Shown one piece after another: positions 23,291 to 35,640 of a stretch of 64,000 nt of DNA. Source of the DNA: Apis mellifera (taxonomy: Eukaryota > Arthropoda > Insecta > Hymenoptera > Apidae); assembly GCF_003254395.2 (NCBI RefSeq), contig NC_037640.1:11077789-11141788 (forward strand). The letters are read 5' to 3'. The first letter of the stretch is position 1. The number at the start of each line of letters is the position of its first letter. The translations under genes were made by a program, and so were the position numbers. The notes beneath the pieces were generated by a model. That model was not told where the DNA came from. It worked only from the letters and a program-made list of their open reading frames with translations, and ran no database searches.

Positions 23291-25260
23291 ATAACTTTTA
23301 AACCCCCAACGTTGCGATATTGAAATTATCGTCACGACGGGTTATCGCGTTGGATGGGAGATAAATTTTCCCGGATATATCGGCGTGTTAATCAATTATC
23401 CAGAATTTCTTGGCCGCCTGTTCCCTCCATTTTTCGCTCGGCGTAGTAATGTATCGATCGTAGCGTGTCGGTTACACGGGCCACGATTTTGATAACACGG
23501 ACAGAAATTGGTAGCAGGGAAATTGGTTGCAGGTGTATGCAACCGTTATAGATCGGTCTATTCGAGCCACTTTCACGATCGATCTCGCAAACTCGTTTTA
23601 TACCGGTTTAATTGGCCAAACGCGATCGAATTGTGCCGCGTGGAGATAAGAATATCGCATACCGGGGTGCATAGTTCGAAGTTGACACGGTTCTATTTGC
23701 TCATCGACTCGTTTCATATCGTTATCGCTCGAGTAATAATAAAAAGGTGTTTACGACTAATACAAAAGCGCTTGATACGAGAGAAAATTTTTTTCCAAAA
23801 TTTCCCTTTTAAAATTATGTGAACGATCGTTCCAATGTAATAAATAAGACACGTCGAATAGAAAGTTGTTATCGTTATCGATGATCCATTAGAAAGAATT
23901 TAATGAGCAGAAACTGTCAATTAAGTCTATAAACAATCTCGAGGAATATATTTATATCATTCGCAAGTCAAATCGATCGAGTTTATTCTCCAATATTTAA
24001 TTTTCCCGCCTTAGATTTGAATGTGTTGATATTTTCTCGGATCAAATCATTTATATTTGTTATTGAAATTGATGTTTAAAGTGGAATGCTTTTTTTTCTT
24101 TTGAACGATTAAAAAAAATGAGGCTTAAATTTAAGAGATTATTTATTGAAATTTTTCATAAACACAGTGTTCAATGCCTTTTATAATATTTCCTCCTATT
24201 TTCGAAATAAAAGGATTCAAGAAACATTATTTGGAATCTGTTTCTCATAGGATAGGAAGAATATCTCTAACATTCTCGAGACGTATAAATTTCCGGACTG
24301 CGGAGCTCTGTCGGTAAACATTGAAATTAATTGCCTTCTTGGCTCGCGTTCGAAGATAAAGTTCGCGCTGCGAACAATTCAGGCCGGCATCCCAGTTAAC
24401 ACGTTGGCACGGCACATCGCGTAGATCAACAATCGGGATCGATACGACTGCTACCACCACCACGACGGGTCGTAACGTAGAGCGCGGCCAAACACGTAAT
24501 TCCTAACAGCGAAATCCAAAGATAGCCGCCGATGTCTTCCGGTTTTCGAACGGCTCGTGGGCGTGTTTGTTTCGATCGCCTTCGCGTTACGATTCCAGGA
24601 TGTCCATGGATCCGATAAAACCCACCTATCCACTGCGCTGTTTTTATCCGTTTTCCGTTTCGGAACGGTAGCTGTAAAATATTTTTCGATTCTTTCCACG
24701 TATAAATCGAGTTATCGCGATATTTAATTACAAAGAAACTTTCAACGCTTTAAAATGGTATTTTTGGAACGCGCTCGGTTCGGGAAAATTTACGAAGAAA
24801 GGAGAAAAGGAATTAAGCGATTATTTTTTACCGGTAGAAGAGAAATGTGCGTATATATATTTTTACGTTCGTTCGATGCGTTAATTCATTCGCGTCATTG
24901 GATGCTAAATTTAATATGGAAATTATTGGAGATTACAACTCATTTACGTAACATCGGGAGCATCGGAATTTAAAATTCCATCTCGATTTTTCATCGAGCG
25001 AAGTTGCACGCGGAGACCGATGGATGGCGTTCGAAAGTCACTCGATCTTCGATCTTCGCGCATCTTCGATGCGCCAGCCTCGATTGAGAGGGGAGGGGAG
25101 CGAAAGAGATTTTTGAGCGAGGGGAGGAGGGATGGTCCCACAATGGCCCCGACTTCGGAAATTTCTGACGTTATCTCCAACCCCTTCCTCCGCTATTTCA
25201 TCAACGTTGCCTCTGATGTATCTACAAAGGAGCAAACGGAAGTCACGTCGTATGCGCCGC
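23291..25260. other. Non-coding sequence between repeat arrays
   Basis: CpG-rich (23320-23760 and 24240-24700) with AT-rich parts between. Open frames are short and overlapping. No gene, RNA or mobile element recognised. Confidence 0.5.
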
Positions 25261-27010
25261 CGTCCGCGTACAATGAACTCTGCTGGTGGTACCAGCCTCT
25301 GATTACGTTTGCAAAAACTTTGATTTGATACGTTTTCCGAAACTTGGATTTCTTTATCGATCGTTATTTAGAGAATTAATAAAATTCTACGCGGATTTAA
25401 ATCGGTTAAATTTCTATTCGTTAATTAATTGTAATTACAAACGTAATGAGTATCACGATTTAAAAGACACGAACTCTGCTGATGGTACTAGCCTATGATT
25501 ACGTTTACAAAACTCGGATTTTTTTATCGATCGTTATTTAGAGAATTAATAAAATTCTACGCGGATTCAAATACGAATCGGTTAAATTTCTACTCGTTAA
25601 TTAATCGTAATCACGAACGTAACGAGTTTAAAAGACACGAATTCTGTTGGTGGTATCAGCCTCTGATTACGTTTTCCGAAACTCGGATTTTTTTATCGAT
25701 CGATATTTAGAGAATTAATAAAATTCTACGCGGATTTAAATCGGTTAAATTTCTATTCGTTAATTAATTGTAATTACAAACGTAATGAGTATCACGATTT
25801 AAAAGACACGAACTCTGCTGATGGTACTAGCCTCTGATTACGTTTACAAAACTCGGATTTTTTTATCGATCGTTATTTAGAGAATTAATAAAATTCTACG
25901 CGGATTCAAATACGAATCGGTTAAATTTCTACTCGTTAATTAATCGTAATCACGAACGTAACGAGTTTAAAAGACACGAATTCTGTTGGTGGTATCAGCC
26001 TCTGATTACGTTTTCCGAAACTCGGATTTTTTTATCGATCGATATTTAGAGAATTAATAAAATTCTACGCGGATTCAAATCGGTTAAATTTCTACTCGTT
26101 AATTAATTGTAATTACAAACGTAATGAGTGTCACGATTTAAAAGACACGAACTCTGCTGATGGTACTAGCCTCTGATTACATTTGCAAAACTCAGATTTT
26201 TTTATCAATCGTTATTTAGAGAATTAATAAAATTCTACGCGGATTCAAATACGAATCGGTTAAATTTCTACTCGTTAATTAATCGTAATCACGAACGTAA
26301 CGAGTTTAAAAGACACGAATTCTGTTGGTGGTATCAGCCTCTGATTACGTTTTCCGAAACTCGGATTTTTTTATCGATCGATATTTAGAGAATTAATAAA
26401 ATTCTACGCGGATTCAAATCGGTTAAATTTCTACTCATTGACTAATCGTTACGAACGTAACGAGTGTCACGATTTAAAAGCAACAGAAGAACTCTGCTGA
26501 TGGTACTAGCCTCTGATTACGTTTGTAAAACTCAGATTTTTTTATCAATCGTTATTTAGAGAATTAATAAAATTCTACGCGGATTCAAATACGAATCGGT
26601 TAAATTTCTACTCGTTAATTAATCGTAATCACGAACGTAACGAGTTTAAAAGACACGAATTCTGCTGGTGGTACCAGCCTCTGATTACGTTTGCAAAACT
26701 CGGATTTTTTTATCAATCTTTATTTAGAGAATTAATAAAATTCTATGCGGATTTAAATACGAATCGGTTAAATTTCTACTCATTGACTAATCATAATTAC
26801 GAACGAATTAACGAGTGTCACGATTTAAAAGCAACGGAAGAACTCTGCTAGTGATACCAGTCTCTGATTACATTTGCAAAACTCGGATTTTTTTACCAAT
26901 CTTTATTTAGAGAATTAATAAAATTCTAGGCAAATTCAAATACGAATCGGTTAAATTTCTACTCGTTAATTAATCGTAATTACGAACGATTTAAAAGACA
27001 CGAACTTTGC
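25261..27010 (+). repeat. Tandem repeat, ten copies, alternating 168/171-bp units
   Basis: The start GATTACGTTT (or a near match) recurs at 25301, 25497, 25665, 25836, 26004, 26175, 26343, 26515, 26683 and 26866. Spacing is 196, then alternating 168 and 171-172, then 183. Odd and even copies differ consistently: for example GCTGATGGTACTAGCC versus GTTGGTGGTATCAGCC, and the presence or absence of an ATACGAATCGG segment. The true period is therefore a dimer of about 339 bp. The edge copies are more divergent. Confidence 0.93.
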
Positions 27011-29730
27011 ATCACGATACGATGCGTAACTCTGCAATGCAATTAATCGATATCACGTTTAGTGTCGTTTAATCGCATATATTTTTAATTAAAATGTAAA
27101 TAAGTAAGAGTACTCGCATCGTAACGATTAATTTATATCGATAAAATGTTATTCGAAAAATTATATATTATTATTATTAATAATAAAAAGAAATTATATA
27201 TTATTATAATTTATATGTGTTAAATATATCATTATTAAAATTATATATTTGTTAATATTGCTCCTGTTCGTGAATTGTGCACGTGAGTAATGCGGAAGTA
27301 CGTTGAATGAAAAATCTTTATGGTCGTAAACGGAGGATAACGATAGATCGATCGACGCAGGTTTTGCAGCGATCATCCATGCATCCTTTTTTTGCGTCCT
27401 CGTACGATATTGACTCGCGTGTTCAACCTTCGTTTTTTGCACGATTTCACGGTGAGGTTGATTTCTCAACCAAGCCGACGATTTTCCTTTACGTAATATT
27501 CCGATTCATTTTCAGAAGAACTTGGAACGGTAAATGAAAAGAATTCAATTTTATCTTATATTTCGTATTTCCATTTTCATAAATAAGAAAATTTTTGAAG
27601 ATGGATAAGAAAATAAGAAAGTCTTGTTAAAGAAAAAGAAAAAAATAATTTTATTTTTAAACTTTCTCCATTGCTGCGTGTGGAAATTTCGAAGCTTATC
27701 AAACTTTTCTCCTATCCGACGATAGGATCTTCGGTCCTTTCTCCATCAATTTTTAGAAAGAAAAATCTTGAAGAACAGAGATCCTTGCCAATCGAAAGGA
27801 GAAATTTTATACCGAACAATAAAATCAGCAAAAGGATCTATCATATTTTGAGATAACATCGACTCGATTATAAACGATAAACATGTTGAATAAATCTCAA
27901 TCTTGGAGATGAAAAATGCAGCTTATAAATTAAATGTTAATTTGTTGTAATTAAATAATATATAAACCTAGATTGCAATAAACACGTACGATTAAATCAA
28001 TCGTCAATTATCGGAAGATAAGTCAGGGTTTCGACTCCACTTCGAAAATAAAAAAAGCTATTTCACAAATATCTTCACCGGAATGCTTTCCACAGGAATC
28101 CCATTATGCCGCGTATCATCGTCTTGCGTTCAAACATTTGTCTCACTTTCTCTTTCGAGGCGAGCGTTGACACAGCTTTTTAGAGGCGAAGATTACGAGC
28201 GGAGCGGCCGTATTGGAAAGTCTCCAATTCAAAAGTAGCCTCGCGGAAATCTCGAATTCCGCGTACAACTCGGAGGGCTCGATCTAATTATTCCGTTCAG
28301 AATCGTGTTTCCCCCGTGAAATTAAACTCGCTCGACAAACACGAAATCCAAATGGTCCAATCGGACGATGCAGAGGTTTCTTGATTTCGAGGAAACGGGA
28401 TCGTAAAGATTCGTAATGCACATGGAGGGAGGCCGATGAAAACGCGAAAGGAAACATGCTTCTTGTAAACTTGGATGAAGCCGCTTCTGCACGATAAAGA
28501 ATGAGCGTGGATGGACGATGATGCAGTCCAAGGAAGGTGTTTGGTGACTATTTAAAAAATAATCCCTCCATCATTCAAGATTAAAACGTGTGATGGATCA
28601 TGGATTATGAGTTCTTTCGATTATGGGTTGAGAAAATAATTGATTAAATATTTCGTATAAAGTTACTTATTAAAGTGACCACTTAGTTAAAAGTAAGTTT
28701 ATTGCTTAAGCAACGTTCATTATATTAGTAACTATATTATAGTTGATCCGATTTTCGTATAATTTCGTTTAGCATTACAATTAATTGCGATTATTGTTAT
28801 CGTCTCGAATGATAAATTATTAAAGCAATTTATGAAAGTAACTTCGATTATTAAATTTTTTTTTTAAATTATGACGACTCTTGCTCCGTGTCAAACGGAT
28901 TATTTTCCAATTGAGTATACTTTTTTGGTATCAATTTTACGAAATTATAAAATCAGTATCAATTTTAGTATCAATTTTAGTATCAATTTTACGAAATTAC
29001 GACAAGTTCGTCATTTTTGAGTAAGATTATAAAGGTTGGATCTTCCCTAATCGTCTCTGTGAAAAATTGACGAATATATGAATATATATATATATATGTG
29101 TGTGTTTGAAACATTGTTACGGTATGCAGACTTTACTTTCCTGCAGACAGAGACCGGGCCGCAGGAATTCCGAGTTTTCGTTTAACTTGGAGAGAAGAGT
29201 GTATTGACGTTGCAGTATAAATTTCCCCCTCCTTCCCTCGGATAAGAACAACAATTCTGGCATTTCTTTAGGCTAAAAAAATTGGATTAAATTCGGGCGG
29301 AAGAAAAGTTTAAAAGAAGAAAATTAAAAGAAGAATTTTATCGGAAGAAAGAAAAATCTTGCTTACCACGTTCGAAAACTTTTTTTCCCCCGTGGATGGA
29401 GAGAGGGAGAAAGTAAGTAAGTAAGTTGCACGAGGAAAATACAAAAATAGTTGGTTTCGTGAACGGAGAGATCTTTATTTAATGTTGAAATACGACAAGC
29501 ACGAAACGGAACGTGGAAATTGAATTTATCCAATCAAGCGAGGGAACTGTTGTTGTTCGAAAGAGAAGTAGAAAAAATAAAATAGAAATAAAAATGAAAC
29601 GAAACGAAACGAATTACTGTCGAGCAGATATTTTTAACCCCCTTAATCTGTACTAATTAATCCTCAATTAGTATCCGAGTTCGTAGCTGATTGCCAATTG
29701 TTTGCGTTCATTTGCGTGATTCTCCTTTTG
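27011..29730. other. Non-coding sequence
   Basis: No supported gene. There is a small tandem of AGTATCAATTTT at about 28920-28995, a TA/TG microsatellite at 29085-29105, and CpG-rich segments at 27290-27480 and 28080-28520. Open frames here are short and unrecognisable. Confidence 0.5.
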
Positions 29731-29732
29731 TT

Positions 29733-30790
29733 GAAAGTCAATTCTAATATAAATTCGCATCATTTATTTCTTTAAGAATTAATCGAGGGGATTATCTAAT
29801 TTATGATTTTTAATTGCAAAAAAATATAAATTCGCATTATTTAAATTTAATCTTGAAATCTTCGAGGGGCCTGTAATCTATAATTTTTAATTCCAAAAAA
29901 TAATTGAAAATCAATTCCACTATAAATTCACACGCTTTATTTCTTTAAGAATTCTTTAAGAATTTTAGTATAGTATAAGCTAGTATAAATTTGCATTAAT
30001 TGATCTTCGAAGAGCCTGTAATCTATAATTTTTAATTCCAAAAAATAATTGAAAATCAATTCCACTATAAATTCACACACTTTATTTCTTTAAGAATTCT
30101 TTAAGAATTTTAGTATAAATTTGTATTAATTGATCTTCGAGGAGCCTGTAATCTATAATTTTTAATTCCAAAAAATAATTGAAAATCAATTCTACTATAA
30201 ATTCATAAACTTTAGTTCTTTAAAAATTATAATATAAACTAGTACAAATTTGCATTATTTATTTTTCTAAATTTAATTGATCTTCGAAGGACCTGTAATT
30301 CTATCTAATCTATTTTTAATTTCAAAAAATAATTGAAAATCAATTCTACTATAAATTCAAACGCTTTATTTCTTTAAGAATTTCAATATAAACTAGTACA
30401 AATTTGCATCATTTATTTTTCTAAATTTAATTAATTTTCGAGATGCCTGTAATTCTATTTAATTTATAATTTTTAATTCCAAAAAATAATTGAAAATCAA
30501 TTCCTATAATTCCACTATAAATTCACACACTTTATTTTTTTAAGAATTTTAATATAAACTAGTATAAATTTGCATCATTTATTCTTATAAATTTAATCTT
30601 AAATTGATCTTCGAGGGGCTTTTAATCTATAATTTTTAATTCCAAGAAATAATTGAAAATCAATTCCACTATAAATTTACACACTTTATTTCTTTAAGAA
30701 TTTTAACATAAACTAGTACAAATTTGCATCATTTATAAATTTAATCCTCGAGGTGTCTATAATGTCTATAATTTTTAATTCCAAAAGAAT
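29733..30790 (+). repeat. Tandem repeat, about 7-8 copies, unit 130-170 bp
   Basis: AT-rich units share the order: CCTGTAATCTATAATTTTTA, a CAAAAAATAATTGAAAATCA block, a CTATAAATTCACAC block, then CTTTATTTCTTTAAGAAT. The CCTGTAAT-like landmark occurs near 29869, 30014, 30144, 30289, 30445, 30617 and 30754. The units have diverged by small insertions and deletions. Part of the unit is shared with the array at 31.2-32.4 kb. Confidence 0.88.
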
Positions 30791-31149
30791 AGTTGACAGC
30801 ATCGTGCACATGACGCTGGATAAGCAATAATACCGAACTCAATATTATACGTGATACCTTCTACTAGACCAACTACTCTTCTACAAACCGTTCGGATCCT
30901 GGAATCACGGGGAGGATCGATAGAGAAGGATATTTCAAACATCCCCCCCCCCAGCTACCCTCCAATCGCGTTCCAACATCTCAAGACGAACAAAGTTTTC
31001 GTCTTGTTCTTCGTCCGCGATCCGGTCTCGCGATATCGGCCGGCCAGGCAACTAAGGACAGCATCCAGTCACGAGGAGTAACTTGTTCACGTTTCCGTTA
31101 TCCGTGTATTACGTGTCGTTTACGGGGAAGTACACGCTGCGCTCGGGCC

Positions 31150-32184
31150 GAAACAACCGACGATGATTTACCAGGGTATCTTATGCAAATCGAATCAAAA
31201 ACATGCCGGAAGAAAAAGGAGAAAACTCATCGAACGATATTTCTCGAATATTATCGTTATTCGACGCAGAGGTGGATGAATGAAATATTCGCAGAATATG
31301 AAAATAGTTGGCCGAGCTTAAACTTTCTGTAAGCTGTAATAATTTTTAATAATTGAAAATCAATTTTAAATCACTTGTTTCTTCAAGATTACAAAGTTAA
31401 ACAAAGTTATCTCGGATAATCGATTCGTTGATGATGACATTTACGAGGGTATCTTATGGAAATCGGCGATCGAATCGAAAACATGCCGGAAGAAAAAGGA
31501 CAAAACTCATCGAACGATATTTCCCGAATATTATCGTTATTCGACGCAGAGAGAGAGAGAGAGAGAGCTCGGATCGTGGATGAGTGAAATATTCGCAGAA
31601 TATGAAAATAGTTGGCCGAGCTTAAACTTTCTGTAATCTATAATTTTTGCCAAAAAGTAATCGAAAATCAATTTTAAATCACTTGTTTCTTCAAGATTAA
31701 ACAAAGTTAAACAAAGTTATCTCGGATAATCGATTCGTTGATGATTTACGAGGGTATCTTATGCAAATCGGCGATCGAATCAAAGTATTTTCATGCCGGA
31801 AGAAAAAGAACAAAACTCATCGAACGATATTTCCCGAATATTATCGTTATTCGAGAAAGAGAGAGAGAGAGAGAGAGAGCTGGAATCGTGGATGAGTGAA
31901 ATATTCGCAGAATATGAAAATAGTTGGCCGAGGCTTAAACTTTCTGTAATCTATAATTTTTGCCAAAAAATAATCGAAAATCGAAAATTTTAAATCATTT
32001 CAAGATTTCAAGTTTCTTCAAGATTACAAAGTTAAACAAAGTTATCTCAGATAATCGATTCGTTAATGATTTACGAGGGTATCTTATGCAAATCGATGAT
32101 CGAATCAAAAACATGTTGGAAGAAAAAGGACAAAACTCACGATATTTCCCGAATATTATCATTATTCGACGCAGAGAGAGAGAG

Positions 32185-32234
<50 letters not shown>

Positions 32235-32400
32235 CGAGAGAGAGAGCTGGGATCATGGATGAGTGAAATATTCGCAGAATATGGAAATAGTTGGCCGAGT
32301 TTAAACTTTCTCTAATCTATAATTTTTGCCAAAAAATAATCGAAAATCAATTTTAAATCACTTGTTTCTTCAAGATTACAAAGTTAAACAAAGTTATCTA
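31150..32400 (+). repeat. Tandem repeat, four copies of 273-325 bp with expanding GA tracts
   Basis: The landmark GGGTATCTTATG (one base differs in copy 2) occurs at 31174, 31447, 31752 and 32077. Each copy holds a CGGAAGAAAAAGGA-like block, a TATTCGACGCAGAG block and a GAAATATTCGCAGAATATG block. The GA run at the centre is absent in copy 1, about 20 bp in copies 2 and 3, and about 75 bp in copy 4 (32174-32247), which explains the growing unit length. Confidence 0.92.
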
Positions 32401-33860
32401 TTATATTCGAATAAGAATAAATCTCTATTAGCATTTTAATGATTATTTAAAGAAATTTTTTACTTTTTCTTTCAACTTTACACTGTTCTCATCCCGGGAT
32501 ATATCAGGATATATCAGGATCTCGTTAACCTCTGCACCATCTCGTGCAGACGAGAAGATTTCCCCCTTTCCTTTTTTATCCGTTTATTTATTTTTTCCTC
32601 GAGTGTGTGTAACGACACTTACAGCCTCGTTACAGCTCGCGCCTCCTCTTTTCGTCTATCGTGCAACGCTCATCTGCTCATGCTTCTCTCGAGGGAACGA
32701 GATATTGCGGACGGATAGGAGGAAATCGTGATGGGAGAGGACGAGCGAGGATACCGAGGAAGGGGGAGGGAGGGAGGGAGGGAGGAAAAACGTGGAACGC
32801 CTCGAGGGTAACCTGTTAGGCAAGGCGATGCGATAATCGGTCACGTAGACCGCATTTGCCTCGTTTAAAAATTAAGGGGACACTTAACGCGCGCGAGATG
32901 AAATCGAGATCTCTCTCCTCCTCTATCGTTTCTTCCTCCTCCTCCTCCTCCTCATCTTCTTCTTCTTCTTTTCGAAATTTCAAACGAGAGATAATGAAAA
33001 TGAATTGTTCGACAACAATGACAATAATAATATAATAATTTCCTCGGTTCAATTTGAAACCAGGACACTTTATCCCTAAATCAAATCTTCTCTTTATCTG
33101 AACTTTAACTTATCTGAATCTAGATTTAGAATCTAGATCTTTTTCTAGGTCTAAATGATTACCAAGATTCAAAATGAAAGAAGAAAAAAGAAAGGGAAGA
33201 GGATGAAGAAAACAGTTCCTCCACTTCCTTTCCCTTAATAATCTATTAAAAAAGCGTGAGATGGGGCGAAGAAAGAACTCGTTTTATATCAGTTTTCCAA
33301 CCCAAGCCCTTAATCACTTAACGATCCGTAATTTGTTGTCCGTGGAGTGACGCCGGGATTCGTGTGTAGAGAAAAAAATCGTTAAGGGTGGCGAGGCGTA
33401 TCGGCGTTGCGATAGAAAGGGTCGAAGGAGGCGGAGGGAGGAGACTGGGAGGCTCGATAATTGGTCACGTTCCACGCTTGGGGAGATTTTCGCCAGAGAA
33501 TCGGCGACATCTCCTCCGATCCGTTCCACGCGCTGTTCTTCTCGCACGTGTAATTATCCGAGTTTATTGTATCCCCGACGAAGGATACTTTGCATCTCCG
33601 GAGATGGACGAGAAGGCGAAGGAGGATGCATGTTAAAGTTAATTAACGAGCTGGGAACGAAGAAAATTAATCGAACGTTTCGACACGAAATTACTTGTTC
33701 TATTTCGTATATATATGTATCATGGTTAACCAGTTTGACTCCGCTTAATGCATGCACGCGATAGCCAGGGCTGCCAGCTGATGCCGGATATGAAATTTCG
33801 TCCAACGACGCTTCGCACATGCTTGCCTCGTTTCGGATAGGATAATAATTACAGATTCGA
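32401..33860. other. Non-coding sequence with purine/pyrimidine tracts
   Basis: Contains a GGGA-type tract at 32760-32785, CTC repeats at 32930-32970, and GC-rich segments at 32620-32900 and 33340-33640. No supported gene. Confidence 0.5.
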
Positions 33861-35640
33861 TGTAACGTGAGCCTCCTCCCCTCTCATTTTCATTCAAGAT
33901 AAAGTCGAAATCGAAGTTAATGGGAGCATCGATCCTTGCAAGATTAAATTAATAAGATTGTGTAATATAATGATTGGAAAATATGTAAGAGTATTTGGTC
34001 GATGGATTTTATTATTTTATTTCTTAAGATAACCTAAGTCGAAATCGAATTTAATGGATCGATCCTTGCAAGATTAAATTAATAAGATTGTGTGATATAA
34101 TAATTGGAAAATATAAGGAATAATTATTTTATTGCTTCTTAAAGAAGAAATGTAACGAGAGCCGCCTCCTCTCTCATTTTCCTAAGATAAAATCAAAATC
34201 GAAGTTAATAGGAGTATCGATCCTTGCAAGATTAAATTAATAACACGACTGTAATATTGAAAAATATGTTTATTGATTAATATAATAATTGGAAAATATA
34301 ATTATTTTATTCCTTCGTAAGGAAGGAATGTTATAACCCTTCTCATTTTCCTAAGATAACTTAAGTCGAAATCGAAGTTAATGGAAACATCGATCCTTGC
34401 AAGATTAAATTAATAACACGATTGTGCAATATAATAATTGAAAAATAATATATAAATATAAGAGTGTCGATGGATTTTATTATTTTATTCCTTAAGTTAA
34501 CCTAAATCGAAATCGAACTTAATGGGAGCATCGATTCTTGCAAGATTAAATTATTAATAAGATTGTGTAATATAATGATTGAAAAATATGTAAGAGTGTC
34601 TGCTCGATGGATTTTATTATTTTATTATCTTAAGTTAACCTAAGTCAAAATCGAAGTTAATGGGAGCATCAATCCTTGCAAGATTAAATTAATAACGCGA
34701 TTGTGTGATATAATAATTGAAAAATATGTAAGAGTGTCTGCTCGATGGATTTTATTATTTTATTATCTTAAGTTAACCTAAGTCAAAATCGAAGTTAATA
34801 GTAGCATTGATCCTTGCAAGATTAAATTAATAACACGATTATGTAATATAATTGGAAAATATTTTGGAATATTTTGGAATATTTTGAATTGGAAAATATA
34901 AGGAATAATTATTTTATTTCTTCGTAAGGAAGGAATGTTGTAACGAGAGCCGCCTCCCCTTTCATTTTCCTAAGATAACCTAACTCGAAATCGAACTTAA
35001 TCGGAGCATCGATCCTTACAAAATTAAATTAATAACACGATTGTAATATTGAAAAATATATTTATTGATTAATATAATAATTGAAAAATATAAGGAATAA
35101 TTATTTTATTTTTTTGTAAGGAAGGAATGTTGTAACGAGAGCCGCCTCCCCTCTCATTTTCCTAAAATAAAGTCGAAATCGAAGTTAATGGGAGCATCGA
35201 TCCTTGCAAGATTAAATTAATAATGCGATTGTGCAATATAATAATTGAAAAATAATATATAAATATAAGAGTGGATTTTATTATTTTATTAAGATAATCT
35301 AAGTCGAAATCGAAGTTAATAGGAGCATCGATCCTTACAAGATTAAATTAATAACGCGATTGTAATATTGAAAAATATGTTTATTGATTAATATAATAAT
35401 TGAAAAATATAAGGAATAATTATTTTATTCCTTTGTACTTAATAGAAGCATCGATCCTTGGAAGATTAAACTAATAACGCAATTGTGTGATATAATAATT
35501 GGAAAATATAAGGAATAATTATTTTATTCCTTTGTACCTAATGGAAGCATCGATTCTCGCAAGATTAAATTAATAACGCGATTGTGTGATATAATAATTG
35601 AAAAATATAAGGAATAATTATTTTATTCCCATATAAAGAA
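33860..35640 (+). repeat. Tandem repeat, about 12 copies, unit 100-200 bp
   Basis: The landmark GATCCTTGCAAGATTAAATT (with small variants) occurs near 33931, 34061, 34219, 34392, 34533, 34671, 34809, 35011, 35199, 35330, 35452 and 35552. Copies also share GAAATCGAAGTTAATGG and GGAATAATTATTTTATT. Some units carry an added GAGCCGCCTCCCCTCTC block, so there are at least two unit types. Confidence 0.92.

Noticed and set aside
25261..27010. Regular direct repeats that might suggest a CRISPR array
   Set aside because: Units of about 170 bp are fully repeated with no unique spacers, in eukaryotic DNA; this is a minisatellite.
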